A DNA stretch of 41,528 nucleotides from Flavobacteriaceae bacterium (GCA_029934835.1 JAOZLL010000006.1:15732-57259), one strand, 5' to 3'. Numbered from the stretch's first letter, positions 24,166 through 32,606 are shown. A program made the numbers and translations. The notes: generated by a model from the sequence alone, not told the origin.

Positions 24166-25197
24166 ATGAAAAAAGACATCAGAGCATATACTAAAGACCA
24201 ATTACGAGATTTCTTCGTCTCAAAAGGGCAACAAGCTTTTCGTGGTAATCAAGTCTATGAATGGCTGTGGAAAAAAAGTGCACATACCTTTGATGAGATG
24301 ACTAATATTTCACTAGATACACGTGCTTTTTTAGTGGAACACTTTGTAATTAATCATATTGCAGTTGACGATATGCAACGAAGTAGTGATGGAACAGTTA
24401 AAAATGCCGTAAAACTTTTTGATGGTTTAGTGGTCGAATCGGTGATGATTCCGACTGATTCTAGAACCACCGCATGCGTTTCTAGTCAAGTGGGCTGCGC
24501 AATGGGTTGTACCTTTTGTGCAACGGCAAGGCTAAAAAAACAACGCAATCTAAATCCTGATGAGATTTATGATCAAGTTGCTGCTATTAATAGAGAAAGT
24601 GAACTCTATCACGGACATAAATTGAGTAATATTGTTTTTATGGGAATGGGTGAGCCTTTATTGAACTATGAAAATGTGATGAAATCTATTGATATGATTA
24701 CATCAGATGAAGGTTTGGGTATGTCGCCAAGACGAGTTACTTTATCTACTGTTGGAATTCCCAAGATGATTAAACGAATGGCTGATGAAAATGTAAAGTT
24801 TAACTTGGCGGTTTCCTTACATTCAGCTATTGACTCTGTACGTTCATCTATGATGCCAGTAAATGAATCGAGTAATCTTGATGATTTAATGGATTCTTTA
24901 CAATACTGGCATAATAAAACGGGTAATCGCATTACTTTTGAATACATTGTTTGGAAAGATATTAATGACAACCAAGAAGCCATTGATGCCTTAGTCGCCT
25001 ATTGCAAGCGTGTTCCAGCAAAGGTTAATTTGATAGAATATAATCCAATTGATGATGGAGAATTTCAACAAGCTGATCCAAAAATGACGGATAAATATGT
25101 ATATGAATTAGAACGTAATAATATTATCGTTAACGTACGCCGTAGTCGTGGAAAAGACATTGATGCCGCTTGTGGACAATTGGCGAATAAGTCATAG
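24166..25197 (+). CDS. rlmN: 23S rRNA (adenine(2503)-C(2))-methyltransferase RlmN
   Basis: A 343-residue radical-SAM enzyme that methylates A2503 of 23S rRNA and A37 of some tRNAs. The iron-sulfur motif CAMGCTFC supplies Cys111, Cys115 and Cys118; Cys336 in DAACGQLA is the methyl-carrying cysteine near the C-terminus. GNQVYEWLWKKS, VCATARLKKQRNL-like and FMGMGEPLLNY blocks are all standard. Length is normal. The start at 24166 directly follows a dispersed repeat, so no ordinary leader can be seen. It stands alone between the inserted gene and the block of small hypothetical genes. Confidence 0.96.
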   Translation: MKKDIRAYTKDQLRDFFVSKGQQAFRGNQVYEWLWKKSAHTFDEMTNISLDTRAFLVEHFVINHIAVDDMQRSSDGTVKNAVKLFDGLVVESVMIPTDSRTTACVSSQVGCAMGCTFCATARLKKQRNLNPDEIYDQVAAINRESELYHGHKLSNIVFMGMGEPLLNYENVMKSIDMITSDEGLGMSPRRVTLSTVGIPKMIKRMADENVKFNLAVSLHSAIDSVRSSMMPVNESSNLDDLMDSLQYWHNKTGNRITFEYIVWKDINDNQEAIDALVAYCKRVPAKVNLIEYNPIDDGEFQQADPKMTDKYVYELERNNIIVNVRRSRGKDIDAACGQLANKS

Positions 25198-25240
25198 TAT
25201 ACCTTAGTATTTTTAGGCAACTTAAGTTTGCTTTTTATTA

Positions 25241-25972
25241 TTATTTATTTATCCAACCAACTACAGAGTACGTATCACTTTTTTTTATTAAGACTAAAAA
25301 CCAATTCTTTTCTTCGCTTAATATGATAACGGGTTGGTTTTCAATTATTTCTATTTGATTCCCAATCATTGTATCATCAGTACAAGCATCTTTTTTTATT
25401 TTATCGTTCAATATAGAAGTTCTTCTTAAAATTCCAGATACAATTTTAGAATCCAATTTTTCCGATGTCATAATTTTCGTTTCAAAATGAAAAGATATTG
25501 TGTTTACTTGTATTTCAGATTTATGATTAATTGATACTTCAATTAAATCAGAATAATAGTCGCAGCCGCAGCTAGACTTTAGTACATTGATTTTTATTTC
25601 ACTTGATTTTTTTTCGATTGAGATTAAGTCTCCAGGATAGTTGTAAACTAATTTAAATCCCTTTTTGTTATTTAAAAATATTGCAGTTTGTGAATATGGA
25701 AGACAACTTCCAGAGTAAATAAGATCTTTTAAACCATCATTATTTAGGTCTTGGACATGCCAACTATTTTCTAATTTAATTATTTCACTCTCGTCTGATT
25801 TATTTGAAATACAAAAAAAATCAGGTACAGTTAATTCTGAGATTCCAGTTGAGTCCAGTTTAAAATAAGTTTCGAATTCTAGAAGACTAAGCCTTGATTT
25901 AATTGAAATCAGCTCTTGTCCATATGAACTCATAGAAATTAATAATCCAATTATTATTAATAAGTACTTCAT
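25241..25972 (-). CDS. Exported protein of unknown function (FG-GAP-like and SH3-like features)
   Basis: 243 residues. Signal peptide MKYLLIIIGLLISMSSYGQ. HVQDLNNDGLKDLIYSGSC (about 72-90) resembles a single FG-GAP/VCBS calcium-binding turn, and SSCGCDYYSDLI has clustered cysteines that may form a disulfide or bind metal. The last 45 residues (IGNQIEIIENQPVIILSEEK to SVVGWINK) look like a bacterial SH3 domain, which usually binds cell-wall peptides. I do not recognise a named family. It is the leftmost of four small leftward genes, separated from the next by a long palindromic gap. Confidence 0.7.
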   Translation of the reverse strand: MKYLLIIIGLLISMSSYGQELISIKSRLSLLEFETYFKLDSTGISELTVPDFFCISNKSDESEIIKLENSWHVQDLNNDGLKDLIYSGSCLPYSQTAIFLNNKKGFKLVYNYPGDLISIEKKSSEIKINVLKSSCGCDYYSDLIEVSINHKSEIQVNTISFHFETKIMTSEKLDSKIVSGILRRTSILNDKIKKDACTDDTMIGNQIEIIENQPVIILSEEKNWFLVLIKKSDTYSVVGWINK

Positions 25973-25989
25973 AAGCTTGGTTTCAAGGT

Positions 25990-26177
25990 TTTAACGCAAC
26001 AAAGCATTAATAATTTTTCAGTTCGTGGCATTGTTGAAATGGAATAACTTTTTCTCTTTTTAACTATATAGTAATTAAATCAATATCTAAATCCATTTTT
26101 CATCAGAAATTCAACAACATTCTACCTTTTCATTTTAATTTTATGCCACAATTTGATGTGTTAAACACTTTTGTTAA
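25990..26177. repeat. Long nested imperfect palindrome I
   Basis: Complementary pairs around a centre near 26068-26087: ACTATATAGT (26063-26072, self-complementary), AATGGA/TCCATT (26038-26043/26092-26097), TGTTGAA/TTCAACA (26032-26038/26110-26116), GTGGCAT/ATGCCAC (26025-26031/26143-26149), and TTTAAC near 25990 with GTTAAA near 26172. This covers most of the gap between two small genes. Confidence 0.55.
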
Positions 26178-26191
26178 ATGATTCAATATAT

Positions 26192-26839
26192 TTAGTTTTT
26201 AATCCGGTTATGTATTTGTTTCTTTTCTAAATTTTTCGCATCAATTCTACTTTTTAGATTTGTTAATTCAGTTTCTATTTTTAAACGTTTTTCACTATCA
26301 AGATCCAATCTTTTAAGTTCTACATAACTATGTTCTTGTTTTATTATTATTTGCTCCTCTAATATTCTAAAATCCTTTATATGCTTAACTTTGGCAAACA
26401 TCTTATGCTTTTTAAAAATTCGTAAATGATTTTGATTAAACTCAAACTCATTCCGTTCTAACCTATAAAATCCAATTATGATATAATTTGCAGCAATAAT
26501 AAATAAGATAGCAATGATTGCATTATTAGTCTCAATATTCAAAGCAAATGGATTATCTAAAAGATATAATCCATATGAAAACGATAAAAACAAATAGCCT
26601 GTAAATTTGGATATATTATTTAAAAATTCTCGTTTAGTATCTTTAATATAAATTCTTTTTTTTTGAATCGATTTATATAAATATGTTTCTCTGTAAATTC
26701 CCCAAACAAGAAAATAAACAGACAAAAACATATAATAGATAATTATATTTTCATCTTTAATATCCTTGAATAAAATTGGATAGATGAATACTCCGATGAA
26801 AATAAGTTTATTCAAGTGATTATCAAGTATTCTTATCAT
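26192..26839 (-). CDS. Membrane protein of unknown function
   Basis: 215 residues with four predicted transmembrane helices: about 11-26, 33-50, 76-92 and 104-122. A charged loop (RETYLYKSIQKKRIYIKDTKRE) separates the pairs, and the soluble C-terminal 90 residues (FYRLERNEFEFNQNHLRIFK onward) are rich in Lys, Glu and Leu and may form a coiled coil at the end. The strand-rich stretch with IIIKQEHSYVELKRLDLD resembles a small PH-like element, but I would not name it. No recognised family. It lies between two palindromic gaps; neighbours do not suggest a role. Confidence 0.7.
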   Translation of the reverse strand: MIRILDNHLNKLIFIGVFIYPILFKDIKDENIIIYYMFLSVYFLVWGIYRETYLYKSIQKKRIYIKDTKREFLNNISKFTGYLFLSFSYGLYLLDNPFALNIETNNAIIAILFIIAANYIIIGFYRLERNEFEFNQNHLRIFKKHKMFAKVKHIKDFRILEEQIIIKQEHSYVELKRLDLDSEKRLKIETELTNLKSRIDAKNLEKKQIHNRIKN

Positions 26840-26859
26840 CAGTGTTTCAATTTTTCGTG

Positions 26860-27006
26860 AGTAAAGCTTGTGAACGGTTTTGGCTAAAAAACGTTGTGGG
26901 TTTAATAAGCTCTAATTATCAGTTTATAAAATTAGACAAATCTTTGGATTTGTCCGCTGATTCTTTCCACTAATTTTGCCAAAATAAAAGATTTGGCGTG
27001 TTTACT
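26860..27006. repeat. Long nested imperfect palindrome II
   Basis: Pairs from the centre outward: GACAAATC/GATTTGTC (26935-26942/26947-26954), ATCAG/CTGAT (26918-26922/26957-26961), GTGG/CCAC (26896-26899/26967-26970), TTTTGGC/GCCAAAA (26878-26884/26978-26984), AGTAAA/TTTACT (26860-26865/27001-27006). It fills the gap between two small genes and includes AACGTTGTGGG. Confidence 0.6.
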
Positions 27007-27072
27007 TGACAAGACGATCTTTGAGGTAATCACTTAGCCACAATGGATTTTAGGCAACTTGTTGTAGGTAGT

Positions 27073-27465
27073 CTATTTTCCTTCATATAATACTCTTTCC
27101 ATTTCTTTTTTTACATATTGTAATTGGTATTCTGTTATGTTTTTTGAAAATCCATTTCTCCAATAAAAACTTATTTTTTGATTTTTTTTGTGTACAAGTA
27201 CTTCAATAGGCATTCCTTTAACCATATCTACAAATGAAAAATTCTCTGATCCTTTTAAAATCAACGTGTCATTTACAAAATATTCATATGTAATATTTTT
27301 CATGAAAGCTGAGTCAAATGGATATCCAGTTGCTCTATCTGAAATTATTATTCCTTGAACCTTATAAAATTCATTTTCATTATATTCCGAAAAACTCTTT
27401 TTAGTACACGAAGAAATCAATACTAATAAGGTAGATGTGATGATAATTAAAAATATTTTTTGCAT
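27073..27465 (-). CDS. Small lipoprotein of unknown function
   Basis: 130 residues. The lipoprotein signal ends in LISSC, with Cys20 lipidated, so the mature protein is anchored to a membrane. The mature part (VQGIIISDRATGYPFDSAFM, YEYFVNDTLILKGSENFSF) contains about five predicted strands and looks like one small beta domain; no named family is recognised. The base composition resembles that of its neighbours. It is the third of four leftward small genes, and palindrome II lies immediately downstream. Confidence 0.68.
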   Translation of the reverse strand: MQKIFLIIITSTLLVLISSCTKKSFSEYNENEFYKVQGIIISDRATGYPFDSAFMKNITYEYFVNDTLILKGSENFSFVDMVKGMPIEVLVHKKNQKISFYWRNGFSKNITEYQLQYVKKEMERVLYEGK

Positions 27466-27490
27466 TTACATTTTTTTGTTTTCACCTCAT

Positions 27491-27688
27491 TCATCCTTTA
27501 TTTTCATATAAATACCATTCAGATAAAGTCAGATTTGAGATTAGTAATTCCTTTTCGATATATAATTGAATAATTCTAGCTTTTTTATTGTTTTCAGATA
27601 TCACATTCCATTTCAGTTTTATATTATAATTACATTCCCAAAAATCATGTTCATTTAGTCTGTTATTTGTTGTTGTAAAACGTTTTTT
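27491..27688 (-). pseudogene. Open 65-codon stretch without a start codon, possible gene remnant
   Basis: Directly after the TAA of the DUF4468-like gene (27689-27691), the same minus-strand frame stays open for 65 codons to TGA at 27491-27493. It reads, in part, LNEHDFWECNYNIKLKWNV and KELLISNLTLSEWYLYENKG, which has protein-like composition. There is no ATG, GTG or TTG near its beginning. It may be the 3' end of a lost gene or a read-through tail; it could also be chance in AT-rich sequence. Confidence 0.3.
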
Positions 27689-28255
27689 TTACCAATCGTC
27701 TTTTTCAGTTTTTTTGTCCAATAGGGCATTTTTAATTTCAGTTACTTTGGTATTAAAATAATTTTCTATTTCAGATTTTGTTTCTGGAAGTCTCAATTCT
27801 CCGTTCTTTTGATTGTAAATGGGATATCCTTTCCAAATTCTACTACTGAAATTAACACTTCGCCCACCATTATCAGCAGTAATACCCAATGAGGTTATTT
27901 CAAATCTCACTTTTCCATCTTTAAATCTTAATTCTGTAGTATATTTCATACTAACATACAACTTAGCTCCACCATTATTGACTTTTGTAAATTGAGGCAC
28001 ATAAGTTTCAAATCGTAAGTATTCGTTTTCGGTTTTCCCTTTAATTACTTCATCTGGATTTTTATAATTTTCATTAATATATTTCATTGCATTTTGGTAA
28101 AGTTCTGCAGTTTTCTTATCTAGTGTATTAATTACTAAAAAGGAATTTTCAGTGTTAGATTTATCTTTTAATCCGTTTGGTGTTACTTCATATTCTTGAG
28201 AGAATCCGATGTAATTTAAGAGCAAGAAGCTCAATAGAAATAATTGATTTTTCAT
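27689..28255 (-). CDS. DUF4468-like exported protein
   Basis: 188 residues. Signal peptide MKNQLFLLSFLLLNYIGFSQ. The mature part has the order seen in DUF4468 (TBP-like fold): ELYQNAMKYINENYKNPDEV helix, GGAKLYVSMKYTTELRFKDGKVRFEITSLGIT strands, then a C-terminal helix (SEIENYFNTKVTEIKNALLD). The family is frequent in Bacteroidota, periplasmic, of unknown function. It is the first of four leftward small genes; a dispersed repeat and the crotonase gene lie upstream. The frame continues open after its stop. Confidence 0.65.
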   Translation of the reverse strand: MKNQLFLLSFLLLNYIGFSQEYEVTPNGLKDKSNTENSFLVINTLDKKTAELYQNAMKYINENYKNPDEVIKGKTENEYLRFETYVPQFTKVNNGGAKLYVSMKYTTELRFKDGKVRFEITSLGITADNGGRSVNFSSRIWKGYPIYNQKNGELRLPETKSEIENYFNTKVTEIKNALLDKKTEKDDW

Positions 28256-28329
28256 ATTTTAATTTGTTTTAGGGTTTATATTAAATGTGCTACAACTTGT
28301 TTATACAAGCAACTTATTAATACTCTTAT

Positions 28330-28360
28330 AACTTAGCGTCTCCGCGCCTTTGCGGTAAAC
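28330..28360 (+). repeat. Dispersed intergenic repeat, family 1, copy D
   Basis: TTAGCGTCTCCGCGCCTTTG followed by CGGTAAAC, ending 3 bp before the stop codon of the leftward crotonase gene (28364). Same orientation as the other copies. Confidence 0.7.
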
Positions 28361-28363
28361 TCT

Positions 28364-29137
28364 CTAAAACTCTGGTTTACGTTTCTCCAAAAATGCAGTA
28401 GTACCTTCTTCAAAATCCTCCGTACCAAAGCAGTTTCCAAACTCGTTGATTTCTGTTTCAAATCCGTTGAGGTCTTTATCAAAACTGGCATTGATAGAAT
28501 TAATAGCAGCTGTAATTGCAGTAGATGAGTTTCTAGTAATTTTACTTGCAATTTTTTCGCATAATGGTAATAATTCCTCTTGTGTAACCACATAATTAAC
28601 TAATCCCCAATCTTTAGCATCGTTGGCGCCAATCATTCCTGCTGTCATGATAAGTTCCATAGCTTTTCCTTTACCAACTAATTGAGGTAAACGTTGTGTA
28701 CCACCATAACCTGGTATGACACCTAAGGAAACTTCGGGTAAACCCATTTTAGCATTGTCTGAAGCCACTCTAAAGTGTGCTGCCATAGCAAGTTCTAATC
28801 CACCACCAAGGGCAAATCCGTTTACAGCTGCAATAACAGGAGTTTCTAGGTTTGCAACAAAATCAAATAAGATTTCCTGTCCTTTTCGTGCTAATTCTGC
28901 TCCTTGCGAGATATCAAAATCTGCAAATTCAGAAATATCAGCACCTGCTACAAAAGCTTTTTCACCACTACCAGTGAGGATGATCACACGGCAATCTTCG
29001 TCATCATTAGCATCTGCAAAAGCATCGTGCAATTCGGCAATGGTATCTTTGTTTAAGGCATTTAATTTTTTAGGGCGATTGATTGTAATGGTCGTAATCG
29101 CATCTTGTGGGTCAACTAGTATGTTTTGATAGCTCAT
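28364..29137 (-). CDS. Enoyl-CoA hydratase/isomerase (crotonase) family protein
   Basis: 257 residues, normal for a monofunctional crotonase. The oxyanion-hole blocks AFVAGADISEF and ALGGGLELAMA are present. Glu115 and Glu135 (in MGLPEVSLGVIPGYGGTQRL) are 20 residues apart, as are the two catalytic glutamates of short-chain enoyl-CoA hydratases, so real hydratase activity in fatty-acid or amino-acid breakdown is likely. No other beta-oxidation genes are adjacent. A terminator lies between it and the upstream phosphatase gene, so it probably has its own promoter. Confidence 0.92.
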   Translation of the reverse strand: MSYQNILVDPQDAITTITINRPKKLNALNKDTIAELHDAFADANDDEDCRVIILTGSGEKAFVAGADISEFADFDISQGAELARKGQEILFDFVANLETPVIAAVNGFALGGGLELAMAAHFRVASDNAKMGLPEVSLGVIPGYGGTQRLPQLVGKGKAMELIMTAGMIGANDAKDWGLVNYVVTQEELLPLCEKIASKITRNSSTAITAAINSINASFDKDLNGFETEINEFGNCFGTEDFEEGTTAFLEKRKPEF

Positions 29138-29211
29138 GAGTATAAATTTAAGTGTTGTAAAATTACCGAAAAATATTTAGAGTAGCTATAAAAAACGATA
29201 CATGAATCCCT

Positions 29212-29262
29212 AAAAAAGTCACGAATGCACGAATACTTCATTTGTGCATTCGTGGCTTTTTT
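29212..29262 (-). terminator. Terminator hairpin downstream of the PhoD-like gene
   Basis: Arms 29212-29230 and 29244-29262 pair over 19 bp with one G-T wobble (core CACGAATGCAC / GTGCATTCGTG), loop of 13 nt, with A/T runs on both sides. It begins 2 bp after the PhoD-like stop codon. Confidence 0.8.
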
Positions 29263-29264
29263 TA

Positions 29265-30590
29265 TCAAAATTTTAAATCACTCGCTTTAATTTCCCTTTT
29301 CCATTGTTCGACACCATTACTGTCATAGACCTTAATTTCAATCGCTCTTTCTTGTCGCGTTCCATAGACATTAATATGTGCGTAGCTTTTCTTTTTTACT
29401 AAGGTTCCATCTACTTGCAACGGATTGTCTTCGGCACCTTTTCCTGCCACACCAGAAGTTAGCGGAGAAACAGTTAAATCATATAGTGGATACCCATTTT
29501 CTAAATCTAATTTAGTGAGTTCGGTATGATGCACATCTCCTGTTAGGAAAATAACACCATTTATTTTTAATTTTTCAATTGCCTTTATTAACTTCAAACG
29601 TTCTTGTGGAGCAAAATTAGCATGTCTTTCATAGGATTTTAATGGATTCAAAAACTGACCACCAATTACTACAAATTTAAATGGAGCATAGCTATTAACC
29701 AAGGCATCTAACAACCATTGCATTTGAGTTTCTCCTATTATATCGTGATGTTCAATGTCAGATCGTTTGTTAGGAGTTCGCCAATAACGATCATCTAAAA
29801 GGAAAAATTCGCAGTCAGCCCATTGAAAAAAACCTGTAGTTCCTTCGTCAAAAATATAATTTGGATTGGTAAAGAATAATTTAAAAGTTTCTTCTGTCAC
29901 TTTTTTTAACGGATAACTTCTATCAGAATCATTAGGGCCATAATCGTGGTCATCCCATATTGCATATTGGTGAATGCTACCTAACATGGCTTGCATTTCT
30001 GGTGTAGATCTTGTGTGTGTGTAGCGGTGAAGTATACCTGTTTTACTATTCCAGTCCGCTTCTCTTAAGTAAGTATTATCTCCTAACCAAAGCATGAAAT
30101 TGGGATCTTTTTTATAAATATCCTCAAATATTTGATATTGACTTCCATAAGGCGAGCCAGGTCTGTCATATTTCTCTTCGCTGATATACGTGCCGCTTCC
30201 TGTTGTAAAACTAAAATCAGGAGCATCTCCACGCCAAAGCCAAATGGGTTGTGATTCAAATTCTAGTTCATACGGGCGATCAACCCTATTATCATTGATA
30301 TATAATCTATATTCGTATTGATTACTTGGCTCTATTTTATCAGCTAATAATCTTGCGATAAAGGCATTTTCTTTAGTTGTTATAATTTGTTCGGTCTCAA
30401 AAATAGTAGAAGGATTGTCACAATTCCAATATTCAAAATGTACTTTGGCTGGTTTGTTAGTTTGTACCCAAAGTAGGACTTCTTTCATGGTAGAATAACC
30501 GACCATAGGTCCTGATTGGAGAAACTCTACTTGGGCTGTACTATTTAATGATACTAAGAGGATGAGTGTAGTTAGAAGTAGTTTTTTCAT
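29265..30590 (-). CDS. PhoD-like alkaline phosphatase family protein
   Basis: The 441-residue protein has a signal peptide (MKKLLLTTLILLVSLNSTAQ), an N-terminal fibronectin-like domain (about 25-115: VEFLQSGPMVGYSTMKEVLL), then the metallophosphatase core: FMLWLGDNTYLREADW, IWDDHDYGPNDSDRSY, and GVIFLTGDVHHTEL, which supply the Asp/Asn/His metal ligands. It should cleave phosphomono- or diesters in the periplasm or outside the cell. PhoD enzymes are usually induced by phosphate starvation, but no operator was identified. It is divergent from the SulP gene and ends in a strong terminator. Confidence 0.9.
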   Translation of the reverse strand: MKKLLLTTLILLVSLNSTAQVEFLQSGPMVGYSTMKEVLLWVQTNKPAKVHFEYWNCDNPSTIFETEQIITTKENAFIARLLADKIEPSNQYEYRLYINDNRVDRPYELEFESQPIWLWRGDAPDFSFTTGSGTYISEEKYDRPGSPYGSQYQIFEDIYKKDPNFMLWLGDNTYLREADWNSKTGILHRYTHTRSTPEMQAMLGSIHQYAIWDDHDYGPNDSDRSYPLKKVTEETFKLFFTNPNYIFDEGTTGFFQWADCEFFLLDDRYWRTPNKRSDIEHHDIIGETQMQWLLDALVNSYAPFKFVVIGGQFLNPLKSYERHANFAPQERLKLIKAIEKLKINGVIFLTGDVHHTELTKLDLENGYPLYDLTVSPLTSGVAGKGAEDNPLQVDGTLVKKKSYAHINVYGTRQERAIEIKVYDSNGVEQWKREIKASDLKF

Positions 30591-30699
30591 TGGTGTATTT
30601 TAATGCTAGAAATTAACTGCAATTTAATAAATTAAAATCTTTATTCGTTAATCTTGATTATACTTTTTGATATCAGATTTACTAGTTCATATTTTTTTC

Positions 30700-30707
30700 T
30701 ATTTTTG
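30700..30707 (+). promoter_or_regulatory. Possible -7 box upstream of the SulP gene
   Basis: TATTTTTG fits TAnnTTTG in the 273-bp gap between the divergent phosphatase and SulP genes. It would give a leader of about 150 nt, part of which is the dispersed repeat at 30822. Confidence 0.3.
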
Positions 30708-30821
30708 CAGGCTTTGTAAAAAAGGCATATTCTGTATTTTCAAAATTTTGATTTTCTAATTACATTAATAATAACGAATACCAATAAAATAGATATTTAT
30801 TCTCAAGAAATAACTTTAGTT

Positions 30822-30856
30822 TTTCTTTGCGCCTTTGTGTCTTTGCGGTAAAAAAT
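30822..30856 (+). repeat. Dispersed intergenic repeat, family 1, copy E
   Basis: CTTTGCGCCTTTGTGTCTTT followed by GCGGTAAAAAAT, nearly identical to copy A. It ends 7 bp before the SulP ATG. Confidence 0.75.
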
Positions 30857-30863
30857 AATTTAA

Positions 30864-32399
30864 ATGAAACGAGTTCTAAATATATTTAATCTAAAACAAA
30901 AAGTTGACTACAAAACTGAAGTCTTATCTGGTATAACAGTAGCTCTAGCACTAGTTCCCGAAGCAGTTGCCTTTTCTATGATAGCTGGTTTATCACCGCT
31001 TACAGGTTTGTATGCTGCTTTTACCATTGGTATTATAACATCTATTTTTGGTGGTCGTCCAGGAATGATTTCTGGAGCAACAGGAGCCATAGCAATTGTA
31101 ATCGTCGCCTTAGCAAAGACACATGGCGTTGAATATGTATTTGCAACAGTAGTTTTTGCCGGAGTGATTCAAATGCTAGCAGGAGTTTTACGTCTGGGAA
31201 AATTAATTCGATTAGTACCACATTCCGTTATGTTCGGATTTGTAAATGGTTTAGCAATTGTAATATTTATTTCACAATTAGACCAATTCAAATTAAAAGA
31301 TTCTAATGGTATTTTACAATGGTTAGAAGGTATTCCATTGTTTGTAATGATTGGTCTAGTAACATTTACTATGTTGATAATTTGGGGCTTACCAAAACTT
31401 ACTAAGGCTGTGCCGGCTTCTTTAGTAGCCATCTTGACAATTTTTGGATTGGTAGTTGCCTTTAATATTGATACCACAACAGTTGGTGATATTGCCTCTA
31501 TTAAAGGAGGATTTCCACCATTTCATATTCCTAAAGTACCTTTTACGCTTGAATCTGTAATGATCATATTACCTTATGCTTTTATTGTCGCTGGAGTTGG
31601 TTTGGTGGAGAGTTTATTAACCCTAAACTTAATTGATGAAATTACTGAAACACGAGGATATGGAAATAGAGAAGCCGTAGCACAGGGATTAGGAAATTTT
31701 GTTACGGGTCTATTTTCAGGAATGGGTGGTTGTGCCATGATCGGGCAGAGTTTAATTAATACTTCAAATGGGGCACGAGCAAGACTTTCTGGAATTGTAG
31801 CTGCAGTAATGTTGTTGGTGTTTATTATGTTTGGTTCGAGTTTAATCGAAATGGTTCCAATGGCAGCTTTAACGGGTCTGATGATAATGGTAGCTGTAGG
31901 AACATTTGAATGGGTAAGTGTAAAAGCACTTAATAAAATGCCGAGACATGATATTTTTGTGATGATTACAGTAATGTTAGTAACGGTGTTTTTACATAAT
32001 TTGGCTTTAGCTGTTTTGATTGGCGTAATTATTTCAGCCTTAGTTTTTGCGTGGGAAAGTGCCACACGAATTCGTGCCAGGAAATATGTTGATGAACAAG
32101 GTGTAAAACATTATGAAATCTATGGGCCACTTTTCTTTGGATCCACTGCAGTTTTTGCGGATAAATTTGATGTAAAAAATGATCCACACGAAGTAATAAT
32201 CGATTTTATGGAAAGTAGAATAGCCGATATGAGTGCTATTGATGCTGTAAACAAATTAACAGAACGATATGCTAAACTCAATAAGGTAGTGCATTTACGT
32301 CACTTAAGTACAGACTGTCGTCAGTTACTTAAAAACGCCGACAAACTCATCGAAGTAAATATCTTGGAGGATCCAACCTATAAAATTCCATTTAATTAG
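30864..32399 (+). CDS. SulP family inorganic anion transporter with STAS domain
   Basis: The 511-residue protein has the SLC26/SulP transmembrane core (about residues 15-400): ALALVPEAVAFSMIAGLSPLTGLYAAF, GRPGMISGATGAIAIV and GMGGCAMIGQSLIN are the family's signature segments, the last near the anion-binding site. A C-terminal cytoplasmic STAS domain (about 415-505) follows, including IIDFMESRIADMSAIDAV. Substrates in bacteria include sulfate, bicarbonate, fumarate and nitrate; none can be chosen here, since no carbonic anhydrase or sulfur-assimilation gene is adjacent. Its leader carries a copy of the dispersed repeat. Confidence 0.92.
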   Translation: MKRVLNIFNLKQKVDYKTEVLSGITVALALVPEAVAFSMIAGLSPLTGLYAAFTIGIITSIFGGRPGMISGATGAIAIVIVALAKTHGVEYVFATVVFAGVIQMLAGVLRLGKLIRLVPHSVMFGFVNGLAIVIFISQLDQFKLKDSNGILQWLEGIPLFVMIGLVTFTMLIIWGLPKLTKAVPASLVAILTIFGLVVAFNIDTTTVGDIASIKGGFPPFHIPKVPFTLESVMIILPYAFIVAGVGLVESLLTLNLIDEITETRGYGNREAVAQGLGNFVTGLFSGMGGCAMIGQSLINTSNGARARLSGIVAAVMLLVFIMFGSSLIEMVPMAALTGLMIMVAVGTFEWVSVKALNKMPRHDIFVMITVMLVTVFLHNLALAVLIGVIISALVFAWESATRIRARKYVDEQGVKHYEIYGPLFFGSTAVFADKFDVKNDPHEVIIDFMESRIADMSAIDAVNKLTERYAKLNKVVHLRHLSTDCRQLLKNADKLIEVNILEDPTYKIPFN

Positions 32400-32446
32400 T
32401 TGAAAAACGGGTAATATATTTATGAATAAATAATGGTATTATGTCT

Positions 32447-32466
32447 GGTCGAGTGCAGTTGAGACC
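32447..32466 (+). repeat. REP-like short repeat after the SulP gene
   Basis: GGTCGAGTGCAGTTGAGACC resembles the GGTCGAGCGCAGTCGAGACC intergenic repeat common in Bacteroidota. Only one copy is in the window, so the assignment rests on recollection. Confidence 0.4.
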
Positions 32467-32564
32467 TAATTAATCCATTCTAGACTGTACTTCAAATTGA
32501 GGTTAATAGTTAGAATATCTAATACGATATTACTATAGTCAGTAATGATCGTTAAGCAAACAAA

Positions 32565-32606
32565 TTAGTCTTGAGTCTTTCGTCGTCTAACAGTCTAACA
32601 TCTTTC
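32565..32606 (+). repeat. Short tandem AGTCTAAC-type tract after the helicase gene
   Basis: CGTCTAACAGTCTAACA with flanking TTAGTC and GAGTC units just before the helicase stop codon (32607). It is analogous to the gene-end arrays at 5528, 6934 and 7939. Confidence 0.5.

Noticed and set aside
28333-28593. 86-codon minus-strand frame at the crotonase 3' end
   Set aside because: Alternate frame of the crotonase gene running into the dispersed repeat; the TAKARRR-type tail is the repeat read through.
4671-30856. Family-1 repeats as a CRISPR array
   Set aside because: Copies are kilobases apart, degenerate and tied to gene borders; no spacers or cas genes.
31574-32065. 163-codon minus-strand frame inside the SulP gene
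   Set aside because: Antisense to a conserved transporter core; codon pattern follows the opposite strand.
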